DNA of 64,000 nt from Streptomyces hundungensis (GCF_003627815.1 NZ_CP032698.1:5642001-5706000); one strand, 5' to 3'. Shown: positions 35,071 to 44,384, counted from the stretch's first letter. The notes: generated by a model from the sequence alone, not told the origin. Numbers and translations are program-made.

Positions 35071-37695
35071 GTGACCGAGAACACTCAGCAGCAGAACCCA
35101 GCGCCCACCACCGAACTGCCGACCCAGTACGCGCCGGCCGAGGTAGAGGGGAAGCTGTACGAGCGCTGGGTGGAGCGCGGTTACTTCACCGCCGACGCCG
35201 GGTCCGAGAAGGACCCGTACACCATCGTCATCCCGCCGCCCAACGTCACCGGAGCGCTGCACCTGGGGCACGCCTTCCAGGTCACGCTCATGGACGCGCT
35301 CACCCGCCGCAAGCGGATGCAGGGCTACGAGACGCTGTGGCTGCCCGGCATGGACCACGCGGGCATCGCCACCCAGAACAAGGTGGAGCAGCAGCTCGCC
35401 GAGGAGGGCAAGTCCCGCCAGGACCTGGGGCGCGAGGCCTTCACCGAGCGCGTGTGGCAGTGGAAGGACGAGTACGGCGGCCGAATCCTCGGCCAGCTCA
35501 GGCGGCTCGGCGCGGGCCTGGACTGGTCGCGTGAGCGGTTCACCATGGACGAGGGCCTCTCCAAGGCCGTCCAGACCATCTTCAAGAACCTGTACGACGA
35601 CGAGCTGATCTACCGCGCCGAGCGCATCATCAACTGGTGCCCGCGCTGTCTGACCGCCATCTCCGACATCGAGGTCGAGTACCAGGACGACCCGGGCGAG
35701 CTCGTCTCGCTGAAGTACGGCGAGGGGGACGACACCCTCGTCGTCGCCACCACCCGCGCCGAGACGATGCTGGGCGACACCGCGATCGCCGTCCACCCCG
35801 ACGACGAGCGGTACAAGCACCTCGTCGGCAAGCTCATCAAGCTGCCGCTGACCGACCGCTCCATCCCGGTCGTCGCGGACACCCACGTCGACCCCGAGTT
35901 CGGCACCGGCTGCGTCAAGGTGACCCCGGCGCACGACCCGAACGACTTCGCCATCGGGCAGCGCCACGGCCTGGAATCCATGACGATCATGGACGAGCGC
36001 GGTGTCATCACCGTCCCCGGCCCCTTCCAGGGTCTCGACCGCTACGAGGCCCGCTCGGCCGTCGTGGGCGCCCTCAAGGAGCAGGGTCGCATCGTCGCCG
36101 AGAAGCGCCCCTACATGCACTCGGTCGGGCACTGCTCGCGCTGCAAGACGACCGTCGAGCCGCGCCTGTCGATGCAGTGGTGGGTCAAGGTCGGCCCGCT
36201 CGCGCAGGCCGCAGGCGACGCGGTCCGCGACGGCCGGGTCAAGATCCACCCCGAGGACATGTCGAAGCGGTACTTCGACTGGGTCGACAACATGCACGAC
36301 TGGTGCATCTCGCGCCAGCTGTGGTGGGGCCACCGCATCCCGATCTGGTACGGCCCCGAGGGCCAGGTCGTCTGCGTCGGACCCGACGACGAGATCCCGA
36401 CCGGCGAGGGCTGGTACCAGGACCCCGACGTCCTGGACACCTGGTTCTCCTCGGGCCTGTGGCCCTTCTCCACGCTCGGCTGGCCGGAGAAGACCGCCGA
36501 TCTGGAGAAGTTCTACTCCACCGACGTCCTGCTCACCGGCCACGACATCATCTTCTTCTGGGTCGCCCGGATGATGATGTTCGGCCTGTACGCGATGGAC
36601 GGCGAAGTCCCGTTCAAGACGGTCGCGTTGACCGGTCTGGTGCGCGACGAGTTCGGCAAGAAGATGTCGAAGTCCAACCCGAACGCGGTCGACCCCATCG
36701 ACTGGATGGACGCCTACGGCTCGGACGCGGTCCGCTTCACCCTGGCCAAGGGCGCCAACCCCGGTGCGGACGTGCCGATCGGCGAGGACTGGGTCCAGGC
36801 GTCCCGCAACTTCGCCAACAAGATCTGGAACGCCACCCGCTTCGCGCTGATGAACGGCGCCACCATCGAGGGCGAACTCCCGCCCGTGGAGCGGCTTTCG
36901 GCGACCGACCGCTGGATCCTGTCGCGGCTGAACAAGACCGTGGCCGAGGTCGACGCGTACTACGAGGACTACCAGTTCGCCAAGCTCAGCGAGTCGCTGT
37001 ACCACTTCGCGTGGGACGAGGTCTTCGACTGGTACGTCGAGCTGTCGAAGACGACGTTCTTCGCGGGCGGCGAGCAGGCGAAGGTCTCCGGGCGGGTCCT
37101 CGGCGAGGTCCTCGACGTGATGCTGCGGGTCCTGCACCCCATCGTCCCGTTCGTCACCGACACCCTGTGGACGACGCTGACCGGCGGCGAGTCCCTGGTC
37201 GTCGCCGACTGGCCGCGTGACAGCGGCTTCCGCGACGAGGCGGCCGAGCGCGAGATCGAGCTGGTCCAGCAGGTCGTCACCGAGGTCCGCCGCTTCCGCT
37301 CCGACCAGGGTCTCCAGCCCGGCCAGAAGGTCCCGGCCGAGCTCACCCTGACCGGCACGGCGCTGGCCCCGCACGAGGCGGCCATCCGCCAGCTGCTCCG
37401 GCTCCAGCCGGCCGGCGAGGACTTCCACGCCACCGCCTCGCTGCCGGTCGCCGGCGCCACGGTCGCGCTCGACCTGTCGGGCACCATCGACGTCGAGGCC
37501 GAGCGCAAGCGCCTGACCAAGGACCTCGGCGCCGCCGAGAAGGAGAAGGCGGACGCGAACAAGAAGCTCGGCAACGAGGCCTTCCTCGCGAAGGCCCCCG
37601 ACAACGTGGTCGACAAGATCCGTACGCGGCTGGCCAAGGCCGAGTCCGACATCGAGCGCATCGCCCGCCAGATCGCGTCGCTGCCCCAGGGCTGA
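35071..37695 (+). CDS. valS: Valyl-tRNA synthetase, 874 aa
   Basis: Class I aminoacyl-tRNA synthetase charging tRNA-Val. The HIGH motif is HLGH in [10 protein letters not shown], the KMSKS motif is [14 protein letters not shown], and the CP1 editing domain contains [15 protein letters not shown] and [16 protein letters not shown]. The C terminus ends in the valyl-specific coiled coil ([14 protein letters not shown]). Full length. Translation starts at GTG with no ribosome site but a perfectly placed -10, suggesting a leaderless mRNA. Confidence 0.98.
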   Translation: MTENTQQQNPAPTTELPTQYAPAEVEGKLYERWVERGYFTADAGSEKDPYTIVIPPPNVTGALHLGHAFQVTLMDALTRRKRMQGYETLWLPGMDHAGIATQNKVEQQLAEEGKSRQDLGREAFTERVWQWKDEYGGRILGQLRRLGAGLDWSRERFTMDEGLSKAVQTIFKNLYDDELIYRAERIINWCPRCLTAISDIEVEYQDDPGELVSLKYGEGDDTLVVATTRAETMLGDTAIAVHPDDERYKHLVGKLIKLPLTDRSIPVVADTHVDPEFGTGCVKVTPAHDPNDFAIGQRHGLESMTIMDERGVITVPGPFQGLDRYEARSAVVGALKEQGRIVAEKRPYMHSVGHCSRCKTTVEPRLSMQWWVKVGPLAQAAGDAVRDGRVKIHPEDMSKRYFDWVDNMHDWCISRQLWWGHRIPIWYGPEGQVVCVGPDDEIPTGEGWYQDPDVLDTWFSSGLWPFSTLGWPEKTADLEKFYSTDVLLTGHDIIFFWVARMMMFGLYAMDGEVPFKTVALTGLVRDEFGKKMSKSNPNAVDPIDWMDAYGSDAVRFTLAKGANPGADVPIGEDWVQASRNFANKIWNATRFALMNGATIEGELPPVERLSATDRWILSRLNKTVAEVDAYYEDYQFAKLSESLYHFAWDEVFDWYVELSKTTFFAGGEQAKVSGRVLGEVLDVMLRVLHPIVPFVTDTLWTTLTGGESLVVADWPRDSGFRDEAAEREIELVQQVVTEVRRFRSDQGLQPGQKVPAELTLTGTALAPHEAAIRQLLRLQPAGEDFHATASLPVAGATVALDLSGTIDVEAERKRLTKDLGAAEKEKADANKKLGNEAFLAKAPDNVVDKIRTRLAKAESDIERIARQIASLPQG

Positions 37696-37717
37696 CCGGC
37701 GTCATGGCGAGGTGAGC

Positions 37718-37749
37718 AAGGCCCCCGGGACCTCGGTCCCGGGGGCCTT
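37718..37749 (+). terminator. Terminator after valS
   Basis: AAGGCCCCCGGGAC, loop CTCG, GTCCCGGGGGCCTT: perfect 14-bp stem. Confidence 0.9.
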
Positions 37750-37868
37750 CCTCATGCGCGCGGGGCGGCCGCCCCGGGCCCGGCAGCGGCGGGGCGGACG
37801 AGGGGAGCGTGCGACATATCACTACATGGGGGCCGTTCGACTCGGGCGTTCGGGCCCAAAGACCTTGG

Positions 37869-39041
37869 ATGATGGAAGGCATGCACACCCCGCTCCCCAC
37901 CTCCGCGCCACAGCGCGCGCTGGCGGCGGCGCGGGCGACGGGCACCCGCTGGGTGGGCGAGGAGCGCGCCCTGGACGTGCTGATCGCACTGAGCTGCTTC
38001 GGCCTGATGGTCCTGGACGTGCCGGGCCTGGCCCGGAGCGACAACTCCCTCAACAGCTATACCGCGCCGCCCGTCCTGGCCCTGGGCGCGGCGACCCTGC
38101 TGCTGCGGCGCCGATGGCCATGGGTGCCGTATCTGGTCGCCCTGGTGTTCCTGGGCTGGCTGCACCAGCTCAACCTGGTGCAGTTCGCGCTGTATTCGCT
38201 GGGCCGCTTCCGGGGCCGCCGCGCGGGCATCCTGGCCACCTGCGGATACATCGCGGTGGCGTACGTCCTGTTCAACCTGCCGGGGTGGCCCGACATCCGG
38301 GGCGAGACGCTCAGCTCGTTCCTGGCGATCGTGGTGCCGGTGGGCGTGCTCGCCTCCGGCGTCGGCATCTCCGCCTACCGGCACGACCTCGTCCACGAGC
38401 TGGAGGTCCAGCGCGCCGAGAGCGCGGCCCTGCACGCCGTGCAGGCCGAGCGGGTCTCGGTCGCCCGGGACGTGCACGACATGGTGGGACGGGAGCTGAC
38501 GATGCTCGCGGTGCGCTCCGAGGTGCTGGCGGTACGGGCCAGGAACGAGCCGCACCACAAGGACTTCGAGGAGCTCGCCGACACCGCGCGCCGGGCCCAC
38601 CTCATGCTCAACGAGATCATCGTGCGGCGCGCGGACGAACGCACCGCCACCCCCGGGATCGACGGGCTGCACGCGCTCGCCGAGGAGAGCCGGCTCGCGG
38701 GCACCCCGGTCGGTCTCGACATCGAGGAGGCCGCCCACCGGCTGTCCCCGCTGCGGCAGGCGGCCGTCTACCGGGTGGTCCAGGAGTGCCTGACCAACTC
38801 GGTCAAGCACGCCCGGGGCGAGCCCGTCGCGGTGACGATCCGGCTGGCTGCCGGGGACCTCGTGGTCACCGTGCAGAACCCGCTGCCGCGCTCGGCGCCG
38901 GTCAAGGCCCCGGTCTCCACCGGGACCGGGACGTCCTCGATGCGGGAACGGGTGGAGAGCATGGGCGGCTCGCTCGCGACGACCCGTACCGACACGACGT
39001 ACGAGGTCCGGGCCACGCTCCCGGCGGGCGCGATCGGCTGA
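37869..39041 (+). CDS. Orphan sensor histidine kinase (HisKA_3/NarL type), 390 aa
   Basis: Five or six N-terminal TM helices (residues 30-180) with almost no extracytoplasmic loop. A dimerisation helix carries the phospho-His in RDVHDMVGRELTML, and the HATPase domain has the N-box VQECLTNSVKHARG and ends GTGTSSMRERVESMGG. The usual DxG box is replaced by TVQNPLP, as in a subgroup of Streptomyces kinases. No NarL-type response regulator lies next to it; an IS110 element follows by about 380 bp. Start: ATG at 37869 or 37872; neither has a good RBS. Confidence 0.82.
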   Translation: MMEGMHTPLPTSAPQRALAAARATGTRWVGEERALDVLIALSCFGLMVLDVPGLARSDNSLNSYTAPPVLALGAATLLLRRRWPWVPYLVALVFLGWLHQLNLVQFALYSLGRFRGRRAGILATCGYIAVAYVLFNLPGWPDIRGETLSSFLAIVVPVGVLASGVGISAYRHDLVHELEVQRAESAALHAVQAERVSVARDVHDMVGRELTMLAVRSEVLAVRARNEPHHKDFEELADTARRAHLMLNEIIVRRADERTATPGIDGLHALAEESRLAGTPVGLDIEEAAHRLSPLRQAAVYRVVQECLTNSVKHARGEPVAVTIRLAAGDLVVTVQNPLPRSAPVKAPVSTGTGTSSMRERVESMGGSLATTRTDTTYEVRATLPAGAIG

Positions 39042-39101
39042 CCGGGGCTGCCCTCCCCGGGGGGCCTTCCCTCTCGGCGCTGCCCAGCCCCCAACTCCCC
39101 A

Positions 39102-39121
39102 GGGGCGCGGGGAACTGCGCG
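39102..39121 (+). repeat. Intergenic repeat core upstream of the IS110 transposase
   Basis: GGGGCGCGGGGAACTGCGCG, followed by CCCAGCCACGCACGGCCTGCG. Same orientation as the copy at 40671 beyond the transposase. Confidence 0.85.
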
Positions 39122-39169
39122 CCCAGCCACGCACGGCCTGCGGACGACCACGTAGGTCAGCCCCGTTAT

Positions 39170-40670
39170 CTTCTTCGCGGTCCTGCAAGAGGGCCGCTGG
39201 CCTCCGGGCCCGGCATGACTGTTGCCCCCTGTCGAACGGATGACCTGGGGGGTGGTGTCACCGGGCCCGGGAGGTGCCGTCGGAGACGCTGATGAGAGGT
39301 CCGGCCACCACCCGGTCCGGCGCAATGCCGGACAGCTCGCGGGCGGCAGGTCTGCATAACGTGGATGCGCGCGTACGACACCACTGCCAAGGCCGGCACG
39401 TTCAACTCTGCTGGAAGGGCACGATGTTCGACACCGAAGACGTAGGCGTGTTCCTCGGCCTGGACGTCGGCAAGACCGCTCATCACGGCCATGGGCTCAC
39501 CCCGGCCGGGAAGAAGGTCTTCGACAAGCCGATGCCCAACAGCGAGCCGAAACTGCGGGCCGTCTTCGACAAGCTGACCGCGAAGTTCGGCACCGTCCTG
39601 GTGATCGTGGACCAGCCCGCCTCCATCGGAGCCCTCCCGCTGACCGTGGCCCGGGACGCGGGCTGCAAGGTCGCCTACCTGCCCGGACTCGCGATGCGCC
39701 GCATCGCCGACCTCTACCCGGGCGAGGCCAAGACCGACGCGAAGGACGCCGCGGTGATCGCGGACGCCGCCCGCACCATGCCGCACACGCTGCGCTCTCT
39801 GGAGCTGACCGACGAGATCACCGCCGAACTCACCGTCCTGACCGGCTTCGACCAGGACCTCGCCGCCGAGGCAACCCGCACCTCCAACCGGATACGCGGC
39901 CTGCTCACCCAGTTCCACCCCTCGCTGGAACGCGTCCTCGGCCCCCGCCTGGACCACCCCGCCGTCACCTGGCTGCTGGAACGCTACGGCTCCCCGGCCG
40001 CCCTGCGGAAAGCCGGCCGCCGCAGACTCGTCGAACTCATCCGGCCCAAGGCCCCGCGCATGGCTACCCGGCTGGTCGACGACGTCTTCGACGCCCTGGA
40101 CGAACAGACCGTGGTCGTTCCCGGCACCGGCACCCTCGACACGGTCGTGCCCTCCCTGGCCCGATCGCTCGCGGCGGTCCACGAACAACGCCGGGCCCTG
40201 GAAGCCCAGATCAAAGCCCTGCTGGAGGACCACCCTCTTTCCAAGGTCCTGACCTCGATGCCAGGGGTCGCGGTCAGGACCGCCGCAGTTCTGCTGGTCA
40301 CCGTCGGCGACGGCACCAGCTTCCCCACCGCCGCCCACCTGGCCTCCTACGCCGGCCTCGCCCCGACAACGAAGTCCTCGGGGACCTCGATCCACGGCGA
40401 ACACGCACCACGAGGCGGAAACCGGCAGCTCAAACGCGCAATGTTCCTGTCCGCGTTCGCAGCCCTGCACGATCCCGCCTCCCGCACCTACTACGACAAA
40501 TGCCGGGCCCGGGGAAAGACCCACACCCAGGCCCTGCTCCGCCTCGCCCGCCACCGCATCAGCGTCCTGTTCGCCATGCTCCGCGACGGCACCTTCTACG
40601 AACCACGCGTCCCTGAAGCAGCCGTCGCATGACCAGCTCAGGCTTGACGAAGGACATAGAGGCACCCCCC
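39170..40670 (+). mobile_element. IS110-family insertion element (ends approximate)
   Basis: Contains one DEDD transposase gene and long non-coding flanks. IS110 elements lack terminal inverted repeats, so I cannot fix the ends. The outer limits given are the intergenic repeats on either side. The left flank (39170-39423) has a 7-bp hairpin GTCCGGC-GCAAT-GCCGGAC at 39315-39333 and further pairing potential. In this family the non-coding end encodes a bridge RNA that guides donor and target choice. No target duplication is expected. Confidence 0.7.
39424..40632 (+). CDS. IS110-family transposase (DEDD recombinase), 402 aa
   Basis: N-terminal RuvC-like DEDD domain: FLGLDVGKTAHH (first Asp), VIVDQPASIG (second acidic residue, here Asp) and KTDAKDAAVIADAAR (last two Asp). 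A coiled linker follows, then the C-terminal Tnp_20 domain with helix-hairpin-helix SMPGVAVRTAAVLL, the catalytic-Ser segment GLAPTTKSSGTSIHG and GNRQLKRAMF. Full length with no frameshift, so probably active. ATG with GGAAGGG upstream. Confidence 0.95.
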   Translation: MFDTEDVGVFLGLDVGKTAHHGHGLTPAGKKVFDKPMPNSEPKLRAVFDKLTAKFGTVLVIVDQPASIGALPLTVARDAGCKVAYLPGLAMRRIADLYPGEAKTDAKDAAVIADAARTMPHTLRSLELTDEITAELTVLTGFDQDLAAEATRTSNRIRGLLTQFHPSLERVLGPRLDHPAVTWLLERYGSPAALRKAGRRRLVELIRPKAPRMATRLVDDVFDALDEQTVVVPGTGTLDTVVPSLARSLAAVHEQRRALEAQIKALLEDHPLSKVLTSMPGVAVRTAAVLLVTVGDGTSFPTAAHLASYAGLAPTTKSSGTSIHGEHAPRGGNRQLKRAMFLSAFAALHDPASRTYYDKCRARGKTHTQALLRLARHRISVLFAMLRDGTFYEPRVPEAAVA

Positions 40671-40803
40671 GGGGCGCGGGGAACTGCGCGAACGGGTCCC
40701 ATGGTCCGCGGACGAAGGTGCCCGGCACCGGGGTGTCGCGCTTCCGCGTGTACGTGGATCGGTGCGGCCCGTCGTGGGCTGGTCGCGCAGTTCCCCGCGC
40801 CCC
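40671..40803. repeat. Inverted pair of intergenic repeat cores downstream of the transposase
   Basis: GGGGCGCGGGGAACTGCGCG at 40671-40690 is followed 93 bp later by its exact complement at 40784-40803. The 20-bp arms could form a very large hairpin between the transposase and the convergent mreB-like gene. Confidence 0.85.
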
Positions 40804-40805
40804 TA

Positions 40806-40881
40806 GTAGGTGGGCCAGTGCCGGGCCGGCAAGGCGCGCGGGTTCTCGGGGGCCTGGTAGGTGGGCCAGTGTCGAGCCGGC
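40806..40881. repeat. 51-bp-period direct repeat
   Basis: GTAGGTGGGCCAGTG at 40806-40820 and 40857-40871, each followed by a related 10-mer (CCGGGCCGGC and TCGAGCCGGC). Non-coding, just beyond the stop of the mreB-like gene. Confidence 0.75.
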
Positions 40882-40912
40882 TGGGGGCGTGGCCCCGGGC
40901 TGCGGAGAGGGG

Positions 40913-41920
40913 CTACGCGCCGGTCAGCACCCGCTGCAACCCGTCGAAGTCCTCCACGCACCTGCCCGAACCCAGCACCACACAGTCCAGCGGGTCGTCC
41001 GCCACGAAGACCGGGATGCCGGTCGCCGACGCCATCCGCAGGTCCAGGCCCGGCAGCAGCGCGCCGCCGCCGGTCAGCATGATGCCGTGCTCCATCACGT
41101 CCCCGGACAGCTCCGGCGGGCACTCCTCCAGGGTCACCTTCACCGCCGCGATGATCGACTCCACGGGCTCGTCGAGGGCGGCCCGCACCTCGCGCGTGGT
41201 GAGCGAGAGCGTCTTGGGCAGGCCCCGCACCTTCTCGCGGCCCCGGATCCTGAAAGTCCGCTCCTCCAGCTCCTCGTCGCCCGGCACCGGCCACGCCGAC
41301 CCGATCGCGCACTTGACGTCCTCGGCGGTGCGCTCGCCTATGAGCAGCGAGTGCTCCTTGCGTACGTAGTCGGTGATCGCGGCGTCCAGGCGGTCGCCGC
41401 CCACCCTGAGGGACTGCGAGGTCACGATGCCGCCGAGTGAGATCACCGCGACCTCGGTGGTGCCGCCGCCGATGTCCACCACCATCGAACCGCGCGGCTC
41501 GGCCACCGGAAGGCCGGCCCCGATCGCCGCCGCCATCGGCTCCTCGATGAGGTGCACGGCCTTCGCGCCGGCCCGCTGCGCTGCGTGCACGATGGCCCGC
41601 CGCTCCACCGGGGTCACCCCGCTCGGCACGCACACCACCATGCGGGTGCGCGGCCTGCGCCCGGGCACGGCCTTCTTCACGAAGTGGCGGATCATTTCCT
41701 CGGCCGCCTCGTAGTCGCTGATCACCCCGTCGCGCAGCGGCCGGATCGCGGTGATCGAGCCGGGCGTGCGGCCGATGGTCTCCTTGGCCTCCGTGCCGAC
41801 GGCGAGCGCCGTGCGGCCGCCCTCCTTCATCGCCACCACGGACGGTTCGTTGAGCACGATGCCCTGCCCGCGGGCGTAGAGAAGCGTATTGGCGGTCCCG
41901 AGGTCGATCCCTATGTCCAT
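40913..41920 (-). CDS. MreB/Mbl-like actin-family protein (second paralogue), 335 aa
   Basis: Bacterial actin fold: phosphate-1 loop [18 protein letters not shown], phosphate-2 [18 protein letters not shown] and adenosine motif [14 protein letters not shown] are intact, so ATP binding should be kept. It differs from the MreB of the mre cluster (44652-45671) in loops (AVPGRRPRTRM, SAWPVPGDEELEERTFRI) and lacks the SFIGRDMAV membrane-contact N terminus. It is most like Mbl-type paralogues, which in S. coelicolor act in spore-wall formation with MreB. The ATG at 41920 is chosen; TTG at 41929 is the only upstream alternative. Divergent from folC with a 101-bp gap. Confidence 0.9.
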   Translation of the reverse strand: MDIGIDLGTANTLLYARGQGIVLNEPSVVAMKEGGRTALAVGTEAKETIGRTPGSITAIRPLRDGVISDYEAAEEMIRHFVKKAVPGRRPRTRMVVCVPSGVTPVERRAIVHAAQRAGAKAVHLIEEPMAAAIGAGLPVAEPRGSMVVDIGGGTTEVAVISLGGIVTSQSLRVGGDRLDAAITDYVRKEHSLLIGERTAEDVKCAIGSAWPVPGDEELEERTFRIRGREKVRGLPKTLSLTTREVRAALDEPVESIIAAVKVTLEECPPELSGDVMEHGIMLTGGGALLPGLDLRMASATGIPVFVADDPLDCVVLGSGRCVEDFDGLQRVLTGA

Positions 41921-42009
41921 GATCGCCAAGTTTGCCGGGGGAGTGCCGGGGACCCGGGGGCCGAAGGTCCCGAAAGGGGCGGGTCCAAGGTCCTGTCGGT
42001 ACCCCTCCG

Positions 42010-42015
42010 TAGACT
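42010..42015 (+). promoter_or_regulatory. -10 hexamer TAGACT, predicted leaderless start for folC
   Basis: The hexamer occupies -12 to -7 relative to the GTG start, so +1 is the first base of the start codon. No Shine-Dalgarno sequence is present. Confidence 0.55.
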
Positions 42016-42021
42016 GGTCCC

Positions 42022-43527
42022 GTGACCGAGCAGCCCGACCCCCGTGAAGCCGATGACTTCGACGACATCGTCGAAGCCGAGACCACCCGAGACCCCGACC
42101 TGGCGGTGATCGAAGCGGGCAGCCGCACCCTGCGCACCCACGGCGGAGCGCCGCAGGGCGAGGCCGTGCCCGGCCGCCCCGCCGACCCCGAGGTGGACGC
42201 GGCGCTGCGCGCGGTCGAGACCGAGCTCGCGGGCCGCTGGGGCGAGACCAAGCTGGAGCCGTCGGTGCGCCGCATCGCCGCCCTGATGGACGTCCTGGGC
42301 GAGCCGCAGCGCGCCTACCCGACGATCCACATCACCGGCACCAACGGCAAGACCTCCACCGCCCGGATGATCGAGGCCCTGCTCGGCGCCTTCGAGCTGC
42401 GCACGGGGCGCTACACCTCGCCGCACGTCCAGTCGATCACCGAGCGCATCAGCCTGGACGGCCTGCCGATCTCCGCCGAGCGCTTCGTCGAGACGTATGA
42501 CGACATCAAGCCGTACGTCGAGATGGTGGACGCGCGCGAGGAGTTCCGGCTCTCCTTCTTCGAGGTCCTCACCGGCATGGCGTACGCGGCCTTCGCGGAC
42601 GCGCCGGTCGACGTGGCCGTCATCGAGGTCGGCATGGGCGGCTCCTGGGACGCGACGAACGTCATCGACGCGGGCGTCGCCGTCGTCACCCCCATCGACC
42701 TCGACCACACCGACCGGCTCGGCAACACGCCCGCCGAGATCGCCGTCGAGAAGTCCGGGATCATCAAGCAGGGCGCGACGGTGATCCTCGCCCAGCAGCC
42801 CGTCGACGCGGCGCAGGTCATGCTGAAGAAGGCCGTCGAGACGGACGCCACGGTGGCCCGCGAGGGCATGGAGTTCGGCATCGTGCGGCGCGAGGTCGCC
42901 GTCGGCGGCCAGCTCCTGACCCTGCGGGGCCTCGGCGGCGAGTACGAGGACGTCTTCCTGCCGCTGTACGGAGCCCACCAGGCGCACAACGCGCTGGTGG
43001 CGCTCGCCGCGGTCGAGGCGTTCTTCGGCGTCGGCTCCCAGCAGCCCGGCCCGCTGGACATCGACACCGTCCGCAAGGCGTTCGCCGCCGTCGTCTCGCC
43101 CGGCCGCCTGGAGGTCGTGCGCCGCTCGCCCACCGTCGTGCTTGACGCCGCGCACAACCCGGCGGGCGCCCGCGCCACCGCGGACGGCCTGACCGAGGCG
43201 TTCGGCTTCTCCCGTCTGATCGGCGTGATCGCCGCCAGCGCCGACAAGGACGTCAAGGGCGTCCTCGAAGCCTTCGAGCCGGTCCTGGCCGAGGTGGTCG
43301 TCACCGCCAACACCTCCATGCGCTCCATGGACGTGGACGAGCTGGCCGCCCTCGCCGTCGAGGTGTTCGGCGACGACCGGGTGGTGGTCGAGCCCCGGCT
43401 CGACGACGCGATCGAGGCCGCCATCACCCTCGCCGAGGAGGAGGACGAGTACGCGGGCGCGGGCGTCCTCGTCACCGGCTCCGTGTTCACGGTCGGCGAC
43501 GCCCGGCTGCTGCTGAAGAGGGGCTGA
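42022..43527 (+). CDS. folC: Folylpolyglutamate/dihydrofolate synthase, 501 aa
   Basis: Mur-ligase-like enzyme adding glutamates to folates (and possibly glutamate to dihydropteroate). P-loop HITGTNGKTSTARM, then YTSPHVQSITERI (family motif) and the C-terminal VLDAAHNPAGARATADGL. The first about 75 residues are an acidic extension before the catalytic domain. The GTG start has no ribosome site. DUF4233 follows by five bases, so they form an operon with ndk possible downstream. Confidence 0.96.
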   Translation: MTEQPDPREADDFDDIVEAETTRDPDLAVIEAGSRTLRTHGGAPQGEAVPGRPADPEVDAALRAVETELAGRWGETKLEPSVRRIAALMDVLGEPQRAYPTIHITGTNGKTSTARMIEALLGAFELRTGRYTSPHVQSITERISLDGLPISAERFVETYDDIKPYVEMVDAREEFRLSFFEVLTGMAYAAFADAPVDVAVIEVGMGGSWDATNVIDAGVAVVTPIDLDHTDRLGNTPAEIAVEKSGIIKQGATVILAQQPVDAAQVMLKKAVETDATVAREGMEFGIVRREVAVGGQLLTLRGLGGEYEDVFLPLYGAHQAHNALVALAAVEAFFGVGSQQPGPLDIDTVRKAFAAVVSPGRLEVVRRSPTVVLDAAHNPAGARATADGLTEAFGFSRLIGVIAASADKDVKGVLEAFEPVLAEVVVTANTSMRSMDVDELAALAVEVFGDDRVVVEPRLDDAIEAAITLAEEEDEYAGAGVLVTGSVFTVGDARLLLKRG

Positions 43528-43532
43528 GCCCG

Positions 43533-43883
43533 ATGCGTACGCTCTGCGCGTCCACCCTGATCGGTGAATTCTTCGTGATCGCCTTCGCGGGCCTGGTCGC
43601 GATGAAGGACCCCGACCTCGCCACCACCACCGTGTGGACGGTGTGCGGCATCGGCATGCTGCTCTCGGTGCTGCTGTGCGGGATGCTCGGCCGGCGCGGC
43701 GGGGTCGAGCTCGGCTGGGCCCTCCAGGTCGCCCTGATCGCGAGCGGTTTCGCCGTTCCGCTGATGTTCTTCATGGGCCTCGTCTTCGGCGCCCTGTGGT
43801 GGGCCTCGGTGCACTACGGCCGCAAGATCGACGAGGCGAAGGCGCGATTCGCCGCGGCGGCCGAGGCCCAGCCGGGGGCCTGA
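43533..43883 (+). CDS. DUF4233 membrane protein, 116 aa
   Basis: Small protein with three or four TM helices (MRTLCASTLIGEFFVIAFAGL, VCGIGMLLSVLLCGMLG, VALIASGFAVPLMFFMGLVFGALW) and a charged C-terminal tail. It matches the DUF4233 family, which sits next to folC in many actinobacteria. Five bases after the folC stop, so translationally coupled. Function not known. Confidence 0.9.
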   Translation: MRTLCASTLIGEFFVIAFAGLVAMKDPDLATTTVWTVCGIGMLLSVLLCGMLGRRGGVELGWALQVALIASGFAVPLMFFMGLVFGALWWASVHYGRKIDEAKARFAAAAEAQPGA

Positions 43884-43927
43884 GGGCCCTTGGCGGGACC
43901 GGGTGCCGGGGCTTCGGCTACACCCGG

Positions 43928-43933
43928 TAATCT
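43928..43933 (+). promoter_or_regulatory. Candidate ndk -10 hexamer TAATCT
   Basis: TAATCT fits TANNNT and would give a leader of about 31 nt containing AAGGAG. No good -35. Confidence 0.45.
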
Positions 43934-43970
43934 CGGCGGACCGCACACGTTTGCCAAGGAGCCGTACACC

Positions 43971-44384
43971 ATGACGCAGCGCACCCTCGTCCTCCTCAAG
44001 CCGGACGCCGTCCGCCGCTCGCTGGTCGGCGAGATCATCGGCCGCATCGAGCGCAAGGCCGGCTGGGAGATCACCGCCCTCGAACTGCGCGCCCTGGACC
44101 AGGACACCCTGGAGCAGCACTACGGCGAGCACAAGGGCAAGCCGTTCTACGAGCCGCTCGTGGAGTTCATGTCCTCGGGCCCGGTCGTCGCCCTGGTCGT
44201 CGAGGGTGAGCGCGTCATCGAGGGTGTACGCCAGTTGGCGGGTCCCACCGACCCGATCGCGGCGGCCCCCGGTTCGATCCGCGGCGACTTCGGCACCATC
44301 GTCCGGGAGAACCTCATCCACGCCTCGGACTCCGAGGAGTCCGCCGAGCGGGAACTGAAGCTCTTCTTCCCCGGCCGCGCCTGA
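43971..44384 (+). CDS. ndk: Nucleoside-diphosphate kinase, 137 aa
   Basis: Balances NTP and dNTP pools by phospho-His transfer. TLVLLKPDAVRR (N-terminal strand) and the active site NLIHASDSEESAERE with catalytic His are present. Full length. AAGGAG precedes the ATG; an in-frame GTG further upstream (43890) lies before the -10 element and is not used. Confidence 0.98.
   Translation: MTQRTLVLLKPDAVRRSLVGEIIGRIERKAGWEITALELRALDQDTLEQHYGEHKGKPFYEPLVEFMSSGPVVALVVEGERVIEGVRQLAGPTDPIAAAPGSIRGDFGTIVRENLIHASDSEESAERELKLFFPGRA

Noticed and set aside
40913..41920. The second mreB-like gene as a pseudogene
   Set aside because: The frame is intact and all nucleotide-binding motifs are kept.
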